DNA from: DASXUG01 sp036504995
Lineage (GTDB): Bacteria; Pseudomonadota; Gammaproteobacteria; Burkholderiales; Methylophilaceae
Direction: 5' to 3'
Length of the DNA stretch: 64,000 nucleotides
Assembly (NCBI GenBank): GCA_036504995.1
Contig: DASXUG010000008.1
Location: 124,001-188,000 of the forward strand
A program made the position numbers and the translations under genes. Shown one piece after another: positions 16,594 to 23,931 of the stretch. The stretch's first letter is position 1, and every line of letters begins with the position of its first letter. The notes below the pieces were generated by a model. It did not search any database and was not told the DNA's origin. It was given only the letters and a program-made list of their open reading frames with translations.

Positions 16594-17282
16594 CAACACA
16601 TTCATTACCTCCTGAATACCTAGGTATGTGGCGTAGAACTTTGCTGGAGCAAGCTGGCGTAGTTGACACATCGACCTTGGTGCTGGTGATACAAACCGAG
16701 CAATATCACGCAGATATACGCATTCCAACCGACCGCCCAGGCTTTAGTGGCATTGAATGTTTAGCCGATTGTTCAGCAGAGCAATTGCGTTGGCTAGCGA
16801 GCCAGCAAGGATTTACGGGAATTACCCAAGTTAACGACAACATCTCTCAATGGCTACGAGACTATGACTATCAGCCGTCAAATGGTCAGCGTGATATTGG
16901 AGAAATGACTTTTGAATCTGCGGATGTGATTGTGGAAATCGGTGTGGACGCTGAATACCGTGAAATCTGGCAGAAAATCAAAGACACTCAGCTCAATTTA
17001 AGTGTAAAGCATATCACTGGCATTAATCGCCATGGCATTGAATTGCCAGCACGTTTATTCACTGCAGGTAATCATTTTGCTTATGTAAGACCACGTAGTG
17101 CGGTTTTACCCAGAGCAGCCAGCCTTAATGAGGCGATAGATACCGTCAATCCTAACCGCGATGAGTTACTAGACTGGTTGGATTTTGAAATTTCATTTGG
17201 TGATATCCAAGACGGACTGTCGGGAAAAATACACCATTCAACTTTGCCTTTTCGAGAACAAGCAGTGATGTCGTTGATGTAA
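16590..17282 (+). CDS. conserved-looking protein of unknown function, first main gene of guanidine operon 2
   Basis: A soluble 230-residue protein without signal peptide or membrane segment. It begins with a Pro-Glu-Tyr-Leu-Gly-Met-Trp-Arg-Arg stretch and has alternating beta-strand-like segments (LVLVIQTEQYHADIRIP; DVIVEIGVDAEYREIW), which suggests an antiparallel beta-barrel such as a lipocalin-like fold. A distant resemblance to the HRI1 family is possible but I am not sure. It is translationally coupled to the 28-residue leader frame and lies upstream of the ABC importer. A role as a guanidine-binding or accessory protein would be speculation; only its co-regulation by guanidine is supported. 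Confidence 0.75.
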   Translation: MTTHSLPPEYLGMWRRTLLEQAGVVDTSTLVLVIQTEQYHADIRIPTDRPGFSGIECLADCSAEQLRWLASQQGFTGITQVNDNISQWLRDYDYQPSNGQRDIGEMTFESADVIVEIGVDAEYREIWQKIKDTQLNLSVKHITGINRHGIELPARLFTAGNHFAYVRPRSAVLPRAASLNEAIDTVNPNRDELLDWLDFEISFGDIQDGLSGKIHHSTLPFREQAVMSLM

Positions 17283-17348
17283 GTTTTATTGTTAGTTGAT
17301 GTGCGTTTTTTTAAAGTTTTTATGTCATTTTTATTTAGGAGATTCAAT

Positions 17349-18341
17349 ATGTTATCTAGCAAAAGAGTTTCGAATTTAAAGAAATTAATGGTTGCTTTAT
17401 CTATTCCGTTGGCTATGGCGTATGGCAATGTGAGCCAAGCCGCCGAACCTTTGAAAATTGCGTACAGTGATTGGCCTGGCTTTGTAGCATGGCAAGTGGC
17501 GATTGATAAAGGCTGGTTTAAAGAGGCTGGTATTGACGTTAAGTTTGAATGGTTTGACTACGGTGCATCCATGGATGCATTTACTGCAGGTAAGGTGGAT
17601 GCGGTATTTGTGACAAATGGTGATGCTTTAGTCGTTGGCTCGGGCGGTGCTAAAAATACCATGATTTTGATTACCGATTACTCCAATGGCAATGACATGA
17701 TTATTGGTAAACCTGGGGTGAAAAGTATTAAAGATTTAAAAGGTAAAAAGGTTGGCACAGAGGTAGGGATTGTTGATCACTTGTTGTTACTGGATGCACT
17801 GCAAAAATCTGGCATGAAAGAGTCAGATATTACCATTGTAAACACCAAGATTAACGATACTCCTCAAGCGCTTGCTGCTGGTGATTTAGCGGCAATTGGC
17901 GTGTTTGAACCAAGTGCAAGCCAAGCGCTAAAACTAGTAGCTGGTTCTAAACCTATTTACACCTCTGCACAGTCTCCTGGTTTGATTTACGACGTGTTAA
18001 CAGTGAATCCGGCGAGTCTTTCTAACCATAAAGCAGAGTGGTCTAAATTAACGCCTATCTGGGCTAAAGTTGTGGCTTATATCAATGATCCAAAGACGCA
18101 ACCAGATGCATTGAAAATTATGTCAGCACGCGATGGTTTAACCCCTCAAGAGTATGTCAAGTTCTTAAAAGGTACACGTTTGCTGAATGTGGCTGAGGGT
18201 AAGGCTGCATTGGTGAAGGCTGATGGCTTGAAATCATTGTATGGCTCAACCGTAAATGCAGATGCGTTTAATGTGAAAAACGCAATTTACAAGGCGCCAC
18301 AAGATATTAATAAATATATCGACCCAGTGTTGTACAAGTAA
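17349..18341 (+). CDS. ABC transporter periplasmic substrate-binding protein (NMT1/SsuA type), probable guanidine importer
   Basis: A 330-residue periplasmic protein with a clear signal peptide (basic start, hydrophobic core, cleavage likely after VSQA-A near residue 32). The mature protein starts LKIAYSDWPGFVAWQ, typical of the NitT/TauT/SsuA binding-protein family, with the cleft segments GKVDAVFVTNGDA and GKKVGTEVGIVDH. The start is ATG 17349 with AGGAG 8 bases upstream. It is followed by permease and ATPase genes in an operon controlled by guanidine. NitT/TauT-type importers are repeatedly found under guanidine-I riboswitches, so guanidine is the likely ligand (inference). Confidence 0.87.
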   Translation: MLSSKRVSNLKKLMVALSIPLAMAYGNVSQAAEPLKIAYSDWPGFVAWQVAIDKGWFKEAGIDVKFEWFDYGASMDAFTAGKVDAVFVTNGDALVVGSGGAKNTMILITDYSNGNDMIIGKPGVKSIKDLKGKKVGTEVGIVDHLLLLDALQKSGMKESDITIVNTKINDTPQALAAGDLAAIGVFEPSASQALKLVAGSKPIYTSAQSPGLIYDVLTVNPASLSNHKAEWSKLTPIWAKVVAYINDPKTQPDALKIMSARDGLTPQEYVKFLKGTRLLNVAEGKAALVKADGLKSLYGSTVNADAFNVKNAIYKAPQDINKYIDPVLYK

Positions 18342-18379
18342 TTGTAATAGCTAAATTTAATCATTATTTAGGAGCAGAA

Positions 18380-19357
18380 ATGCGCTTTTCATGCAATGTA
18401 TCTAACTGGTTTAGTGTGCGACAAGAGTTATCGCCAGAGCGAAAAAAAATCGTTGGATGGGCGTCATTTCTGCTACCGATATTACTTTGGTGTGCGGTGA
18501 GTTATCTGCCTTTTGTTTGGCACCCAATGGTGGTTGTGCAACAAGCAGGGGATGTGGATTACTTTCAGCCAGATATGTTGGTTACACGTGAGGTTTTTGA
18601 CGATGAAGTTGTCAATATGCAGCACGAAGGCAAAAAAATACCAGAAGGTAAAGCGGCTAACCCTATCTACTTACCAGCGCCACATGAAGTAGCGAAAGCA
18701 TTTTATACCGCTTTTACCACTGCACCAGCACAGAAGGAAGGTTTATGGCTGCATGAGAGCTTATGGCAAAGCATACAGGTGATTTTCTGGGGTTTCTTTA
18801 TATCCTCCCTGATTGGCGTGCCATTAGGCATCTTGTGCGGCACATACAGTGTTGTTTCTCGATTGTTTGAGCCCTTTATTGAGTTCTTTAGATATTTGCC
18901 AGCGCCTGCATTTGGCGCACTCATGGTGGCGATCTTGGGGATATATGATGGTCCAAAAATAGCCATCATTGTGATTGGTACATTTTTCCAACAGGTGCTC
19001 ATTATTAGTAATACAACCCGTAAGCTTGATTACTCTCTATTAGAAGCTGCCATGACCTTGGGGACAAATAAATTCAAGCTGTTATGGCATGTAGTGATCC
19101 CTGGAATTTTGCCAGATTTATATCGAGATTTACGCATTTTATTAGGATGGGCTTGGACGTATCTAATCGTTGCTGAACTCATAGGTACATCCTCTGGTAT
19201 TACTTTGTTTATCACGCAACAAGCCAGATACCAGCACTTTGAGAATGTGTATGCTGCAATTTTTATTATCGGATTCATAGGGTTAGGGTCGGATTTAATA
19301 TTGGCATGGTTAGGTAGGCGCTTGTTCGCTTGGGATAAAGCGGCAAATAAAGAGTAA
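18380..19357 (+). CDS. ABC transporter permease (NitT/TauT type)
   Basis: A 325-residue inner-membrane permease with the BPD_transp_1 domain in the C-terminal two thirds and the EAA loop (LEAAMTLGTNKFKLLWHVVIPG, about residues 220-240) that contacts the ATPase. An extra segment of about 90 residues between the first membrane helix and the core domain is mostly hydrophilic and probably periplasmic. The ribosome-binding site AGGAG lies just before ATG 18380. It pairs with the binding protein upstream and the ATPase downstream. Confidence 0.88.
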   Translation: MRFSCNVSNWFSVRQELSPERKKIVGWASFLLPILLWCAVSYLPFVWHPMVVVQQAGDVDYFQPDMLVTREVFDDEVVNMQHEGKKIPEGKAANPIYLPAPHEVAKAFYTAFTTAPAQKEGLWLHESLWQSIQVIFWGFFISSLIGVPLGILCGTYSVVSRLFEPFIEFFRYLPAPAFGALMVAILGIYDGPKIAIIVIGTFFQQVLIISNTTRKLDYSLLEAAMTLGTNKFKLLWHVVIPGILPDLYRDLRILLGWAWTYLIVAELIGTSSGITLFITQQARYQHFENVYAAIFIIGFIGLGSDLILAWLGRRLFAWDKAANKE

Positions 19358-19390
19358 ATCTTCCTCAATTAAAAATGACGGATACACATA

Positions 19391-20311
19391 ATGATGAATG
19401 ATGACAAAAAAACTATGACTGTGGACTATTTAACGCAATCAGACGCTGTTAAACAGCGCTTTGACAAGCTGAAACAGCGTGAAGTTATTTTAGAAGTTAA
19501 AGGTCTGAATAAGATATATAAGACGAGCAAAGGTGAGACAACCGCGCTTAAAAATATTAGTTTTAAAACCCATAGGCGTGAGTTTGTCTGCGTGATTGGG
19601 CCATCAGGTTGCGGCAAGTCGACACTTGCGCGAATTTTGGCGGGATTAGAAAGTTACAACGGTGGCGAGGCTTTGTTAGATGGTAAACCGATTATTGGCC
19701 CAGGTCGCGACCGTGGCATGGTATTTCAAGGCTACACCTTATTTCCATGGCGAACAGTCAAACAAAATGTGATGTTTGGTCTGGAGATGAATAACATTTC
19801 CACCAACGAAGCCGCGCGCGAGGCCGATCAATGGCTGGATTTAGTGGGGTTGGAAAAGTTTGCAAATGCCTATCCACACGAGCTGTCTGGCGGTATGAAA
19901 CAGCGTGTTGCAATTGCGCGTGCACTGGTCAATCAACCACGCATTTTGTTGATGGATGAGCCTTTCGGTGCGCTGGATGCTCAAACACGCTGCAAAATGC
20001 AAACGCATTTGCTTGAGATTTGGCGAAACATTGATATCACTATCGTGTTCATTACGCACGATTTAGACGAAGCAATTTTTTTAGCAGACCGTATTTTGGT
20101 ACTCAAAGCGCATCCCGGCGAAGTAATGGAACTTATTGAAGTGCCAGTGCCACGTCCGCGCAGTGTCGAACAATTATTTAGCCCAGAATTTTTGGCGACT
20201 AAAGCACGTCTAGAAGCGCTGATCCATCCAAAAGAAGAAACTGACACAAACGAAATACCGATTCAACAACGCATGCTTCGTTTTGTAAATGTAGAAGATA
20301 ACGTGGAGTGA
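19391..20311 (+). CDS. ABC transporter ATP-binding protein (NitT/TauT type)
   Basis: A 306-residue ATPase with Walker A GPSGCGKST (about 74-82), Q-loop in VFQGYTLFPW, signature LSGGMKQR and Walker B ILLMDEPFGALD, then the switch histidine in FITHDLDEA. The first 35 residues form an added N-terminal extension before the domain. It energises the importer encoded by the two preceding genes. It ends 4 bases before the creatininase-family gene, so expression is linked. Confidence 0.92.
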   Translation: MMNDDKKTMTVDYLTQSDAVKQRFDKLKQREVILEVKGLNKIYKTSKGETTALKNISFKTHRREFVCVIGPSGCGKSTLARILAGLESYNGGEALLDGKPIIGPGRDRGMVFQGYTLFPWRTVKQNVMFGLEMNNISTNEAAREADQWLDLVGLEKFANAYPHELSGGMKQRVAIARALVNQPRILLMDEPFGALDAQTRCKMQTHLLEIWRNIDITIVFITHDLDEAIFLADRILVLKAHPGEVMELIEVPVPRPRSVEQLFSPEFLATKARLEALIHPKEETDTNEIPIQQRMLRFVNVEDNVE

Positions 20312-20315
20312 TGCG

Positions 20316-21086
20316 ATGACAATGGAATGGTCAAAAACCACATGGGATGAAGTGCCCGCTAAGTTAAAAGCTTCTAATTATTCTGCGATTTTACCCATAG
20401 GGGCTACTGAGCAGCATGGTCCACATATGGGTTGCGGAATGGATTATGTGTTGGCTGATGTTTTATGCAAGGCGGTTGCTGAAAAAACTAAGGTGCCAAT
20501 GTTGCCCACGATGCCTTATGGCTGCTCCATCGGACACAGTCAACGCTGGCCTGGCACCATTGCATTGCAGCCGATTACCCTAATCAACACGATTAAGGAT
20601 ATGGGGGATTGGGCATATCACAGCGGTATTAAGCGGCTCTTTATTGTAAATACCCATGTTACCAATGCAGCGCCATTACGTTGTGCCCTAGAAATGTTGC
20701 GTGCAGAACATGATGACATGATGATTGCCGTCATCAACACCGCGCACTTAAGTAAACGAGCGAAAGAGTTTCAGCATGCTGATGGTGATGATTGGCACGC
20801 AAACGACGGTGAAACCTCACTGATGTTAGCAACGGCTCCCGATATGGTGCGTATGGACAAATTAGCAATGGCGGATGACATCGATAGAACAGATGGTTTG
20901 GTGTTTTCTCACCCTGTTAATAGAACGAGTTTGAATGGTGTGACTGGTGCACCGAGTATTTCGAGTAAAGAAAAAGGCGAAAAATGGTTCGCTTGGATGG
21001 TGGAGGATCTCAGTAATTTAGTAACAAAAGGTACGCAGGAGAATCCTCCTTTGGAGTATTCATATTTCAGTAAATTTAGCGATTAA
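20316..21086 (+). CDS. creatininase-family amidohydrolase
   Basis: A 256-residue protein of the creatininase / creatinine amidohydrolase superfamily, binuclear metal enzymes that open cyclic amides or hydrolyse small amides. The metal motif is seen as GATEQHGPHMG (about residues 30-40) with an aspartate shortly after (CGMDY), and a second set in DWHANDGETS. Substrate cannot be read from sequence: creatinine, formamide-type and other amides are all known in the family. Its place between guanidine importer and glutamine synthetase, under a guanidine riboswitch, points to a guanidine-containing or amide intermediate. It is not required in the known carboxylase route, so it may extend the substrate range. 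Confidence 0.85.
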   Translation: MTMEWSKTTWDEVPAKLKASNYSAILPIGATEQHGPHMGCGMDYVLADVLCKAVAEKTKVPMLPTMPYGCSIGHSQRWPGTIALQPITLINTIKDMGDWAYHSGIKRLFIVNTHVTNAAPLRCALEMLRAEHDDMMIAVINTAHLSKRAKEFQHADGDDWHANDGETSLMLATAPDMVRMDKLAMADDIDRTDGLVFSHPVNRTSLNGVTGAPSISSKEKGEKWFAWMVEDLSNLVTKGTQENPPLEYSYFSKFSD

Positions 21087-21101
21087 TGGGGACTAAAACG
21101 T

Positions 21102-22463
21102 ATGAAAACGGCAGCAGAAGTTAAAGTCATAGAGCAACAATTGAAAGATAAAGGCGTGAAATACTGCATCGGTGCTTATGTCGATATTCATGGTATCCCT
21201 AAAGGTAAAGTGGTGCCCATTGACCATTTGCCACAAATGTCGGGTGGTTCTGAGCGCTATACTGGATACGCTTTAGACGGCTTGGGACAAGGCCCTAGCG
21301 ACGATGAAATCACTTCTGTCCCAGATTTAAACCATATTATTCAACTACCTTGGGAGCCCAAAGTGGCTTGGATGCCAGCGGATAACTACTTTCAGGGCAA
21401 CCCATACCCCCTAAATACGCGTGTAGCGCTTAAAAACGTGCTGGCAGAAGCTCAGAAAATGGGTTTTGGCATGAACTTAGGCATTGAATGTGAAATTTAC
21501 CTATTCAAGCAAAATGCAGATGGCAGTTTAAGTGTCCCGAATCCTGATGATAAGCTAGGTAAAGCTGCATATGACGTGAGCACTTTTATGGATAATTTCA
21601 CTTGGTTAGATAAAGTGGGCTCTGCCATGAACAACCTAGGCTGGGATTTGTACTCCTTTGACCATGAAGATGGCAACAGCCAATTTGAGTTTGATTTTAA
21701 CTACAGTGATGCGTTGACCATGTGTGACCGTTTTACTTTCTTCCGCTACATGGCTAAACACTACGCGAAAGAAGAAGGCTTGCTGGCGACTACGATGCCC
21801 AAGCCATTTGCGGATAAAACAGGTACTGGTGCGCATTTCAACATGTCTTTATACGATTTAAAGACAGGTAAAAATCTCTTCGCCTGCGACCCCAAAGACG
21901 ACCCACGCGGTTTAGGTTTAACTACGCTAGGCTACCAATTTATTGCGGGTATTTTGAAACATGGTCCCGCACTCTGCGCCACCTTTGCACCTACTGTAAA
22001 TAGCTACAAGCGCTTGGTGCGTCGTGGTGCGATGAACTATTTTAGCTGGGCGCCTGTATTTAATTCTTTTGGCTCAAATAACCGTACCAACTCAGTACGT
22101 GTACCGATGGGCGGTGGGCGTTGTGAGTCACGTAATGCCGATGGCTCAGTCAATCCATATTTGGCGGCCACATTAGCACTAGCAGCAGGTTTAGAAGGTA
22201 TTAAAGAAGGCTTAGATCCAGGTAAACCAAACGAAGATAACCTGTATGAAATGACAGAAGAAGAGCGTACAAAACGCGGTATTGGCTTTTTACCGCAAAC
22301 CTTGCAAGAGGCCGTTAAAGCCTTTGCGGCCGACCCACTGGTAGAAAAAACCTTAGGTAAAGGATTAAGTGACGAGTTCATTAAGTATAAAACTGAAGAA
22401 TGGGAAGCTTATCACCAGTCCATCAGTCAATGGGAAATCAGTCGCTATAGCCATATGTTTTAA
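21102..22463 (+). CDS. glnT: type III glutamine synthetase (GlnT-like)
   Basis: A 453-residue glutamine-synthetase-fold ligase of the GlnT/GlnA3-like branch. It has the beta-grasp N-domain (ending near residue 100), the metal-binding ECEIYLF segment, the FEFDFNYSDAL stretch, GTGAHFNMSLYD and the NSYKRLVRRG loop. It could assimilate the ammonia released from guanidine into glutamine, or act as a gamma-glutamyl-amide synthetase on an amine or guanidine compound; members of this branch do both. The adenylylation-site context of GlnA (NLYELP) is replaced by NLYEMTEEERTK, so control should differ from housekeeping GlnA. It is inside the guanidine operon, 15 bases after the creatininase gene. Confidence 0.85.
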   Translation: MKTAAEVKVIEQQLKDKGVKYCIGAYVDIHGIPKGKVVPIDHLPQMSGGSERYTGYALDGLGQGPSDDEITSVPDLNHIIQLPWEPKVAWMPADNYFQGNPYPLNTRVALKNVLAEAQKMGFGMNLGIECEIYLFKQNADGSLSVPNPDDKLGKAAYDVSTFMDNFTWLDKVGSAMNNLGWDLYSFDHEDGNSQFEFDFNYSDALTMCDRFTFFRYMAKHYAKEEGLLATTMPKPFADKTGTGAHFNMSLYDLKTGKNLFACDPKDDPRGLGLTTLGYQFIAGILKHGPALCATFAPTVNSYKRLVRRGAMNYFSWAPVFNSFGSNNRTNSVRVPMGGGRCESRNADGSVNPYLAATLALAAGLEGIKEGLDPGKPNEDNLYEMTEEERTKRGIGFLPQTLQEAVKAFAADPLVEKTLGKGLSDEFIKYKTEEWEAYHQSISQWEISRYSHMF

Positions 22464-22478
22464 CAAAAAGATTGAAAA

Positions 22479-23207
22479 ATGACAAATAAATTCAATGAAA
22501 ATAATGTGTTGTGGGAAGAAACCATACCTGGTGGAAATCACTGGTCTGGTTTAATTCGCCGTGGTACGGCTCTACGTATTACCGATTTGGAGGGCGGCGC
22601 TAATTTATCAGCGCTGTTTTATAACCCAGAAGATAAGCTCGAGCGCTATAACATGCCAGATAGCCTAAAAGCCCAACATACGGCGTTTTTAACCACGGGA
22701 CGGGTATGCTATTCAGACATGGGGCGGGTGATGTGCTCAATTGTTGGCGATACCGTAGGTTGGCATGACACCATCTGCGGCATTACAGATGCGACCATGA
22801 TTAGCACGCAATATGGCAGCAGTAGTTACCAGACCCACCGCAATGCAATGTTTCGCAGTGGCAAAGATGGTTTGTTAGTGGAGCTTGCTAAATATGGGAT
22901 GGGTAAGCGTGACTTAGTGGCAAACGTCAATTTCTTTAGCAAGGTTACACCTGACGAAGCTGGCAATCTGAGTTTTGTGCAAAACCACAGTGCTGCTGGT
23001 GCTTATTTGGATGTGAGGTTTGATATGAATGTACTGCTTGTGGTGTCTGCCGCGCCGCATCCCTTAGATCCAAAAACACAGTATAGCCCTGCATCCGTTA
23101 AGCTCAGTGCCTGGCAGGCAGGACTAGCAGATGCAGATGATAGGTGCCGTAATAGTTGTGAGCAAAATCAACGAGGCTTTATTAATACGGAGCGCTATTA
23201 TTTATGA
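22479..23207 (+). CDS. carboxyguanidine deiminase subunit (urea carboxylase-associated protein 1, DUF1989)
   Basis: A 242-residue DUF1989 protein of the UAAP1 type. Together with the UAAP2-type partner it forms carboxyguanidine deiminase (CgdAB), which removes ammonia from carboxyguanidine to give allophanate in the cytoplasm. Family segments seen are PGGNHWSGLIRRGTALRITD near the N-terminus, LTTGRVCYSDMGRVMCSIV and GWHDTICG. The stop codon overlaps the ATG of the partner gene, as expected for two subunits made in equal amounts. Older annotations call these proteins accessory to urea carboxylase. Confidence 0.88.
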   Translation: MTNKFNENNVLWEETIPGGNHWSGLIRRGTALRITDLEGGANLSALFYNPEDKLERYNMPDSLKAQHTAFLTTGRVCYSDMGRVMCSIVGDTVGWHDTICGITDATMISTQYGSSSYQTHRNAMFRSGKDGLLVELAKYGMGKRDLVANVNFFSKVTPDEAGNLSFVQNHSAAGAYLDVRFDMNVLLVVSAAPHPLDPKTQYSPASVKLSAWQAGLADADDRCRNSCEQNQRGFINTERYYL

Positions 23208-23866
23208 TGAGCCAAACTTTAATTGAAAGTAAGTTAGATCCAAAATTCGCTATCGTGAGTGATATTTGCGATGCAGGTGACCCATGGATGGGCGTGGTGA
23301 CCAAAGGTCAAACCTTCCGTATTTTAGATTTACATGGCAACCAAGCGGTAGATACCTTATTTTACAGCGCAGCTAACCCCGAAGAGCGTTATAGCGCTGT
23401 TGATACCATTGCTCGTCAAGCCAAGCTATACCTCACGACTGGCTCAGTACTGTATTCCAGTGAGGGCAATCCAATGCTGACCATTGTGGCGGATACGTGT
23501 GGTCGCCACGATACGGTAGGTGGCGCTTGTGCCGCTGAAAGTAACACCGTGCGCTATGCGCTGGAAAAGCGTCCCATGCACAGCTGTCGCGATAGCTTTA
23601 TGCATGCACTTAACCACTGTGAGTGTGCAACACATCGCAACATGAGTAAACGCGATATTACCGCCAATATCAACTTTTTTATGAATGTACCGGTGACGGC
23701 TGAGGGTGGTTTGAGCTTTGCCGATGGTATCTCTGGTGCTGGTAAATATGTAGAAATGCGTGCGGAAATGGATGTCGTGGTGTTAATTTCTAACTGCCCG
23801 CAACTGAATAACCCATGTAACGCTTACAACCCTACACCTGTTCAGCTATTGGTGTGGAATGCCTAA
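23204..23866 (+). CDS. carboxyguanidine deiminase subunit (urea carboxylase-associated protein 2, DUF1989)
   Basis: A 220-residue DUF1989 protein of the UAAP2 type, partner of the preceding gene with which it overlaps by 4 bases. It has the cysteine/histidine-rich stretch HALNHCECATHRNMSKRD (about residues 130-147), which the preceding UAAP1-type protein lacks, plus TTGSVLYSSEGNPMLTIV and GRHDTVGGAC. The Cys/His cluster is a good candidate for metal or active-site residues. The product allophanate goes to the hydrolase encoded downstream. A guanidine-II riboswitch lies in the gap before the next gene. Confidence 0.88.
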   Translation: MMSQTLIESKLDPKFAIVSDICDAGDPWMGVVTKGQTFRILDLHGNQAVDTLFYSAANPEERYSAVDTIARQAKLYLTTGSVLYSSEGNPMLTIVADTCGRHDTVGGACAAESNTVRYALEKRPMHSCRDSFMHALNHCECATHRNMSKRDITANINFFMNVPVTAEGGLSFADGISGAGKYVEMRAEMDVVVLISNCPQLNNPCNAYNPTPVQLLVWNA

Positions 23867-23875
23867 ATCGACTTG

Positions 23876-23919
23876 TTAGGACGGCCTAATAAGTAAAAAT
23901 AAGATGCAGGACGACCTGC
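23876..23919 (+). promoter_or_regulatory. guanidine-II (mini-ykkC) riboswitch before guanidine carboxylase
   Basis: Two short hairpins with the class-defining ACGR tetraloops: TTAGG-ACGG-CCTAA at 23876-23889 and GCAGG-ACGA-CCTGC at 23906-23919, joined by a 16-base A-rich linker. The ribosome-binding site GAAGGG (23922-23927) follows at once and the ATG is at 23932. This is the guanidine-II architecture, which usually acts on translation by exposing the ribosome-binding site when guanidine is bound. It gives the carboxylase a second guanidine checkpoint inside an operon already under a guanidine-I switch. Confidence 0.88.
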
Positions 23920-23931
23920 TCGAAGGGTGAA

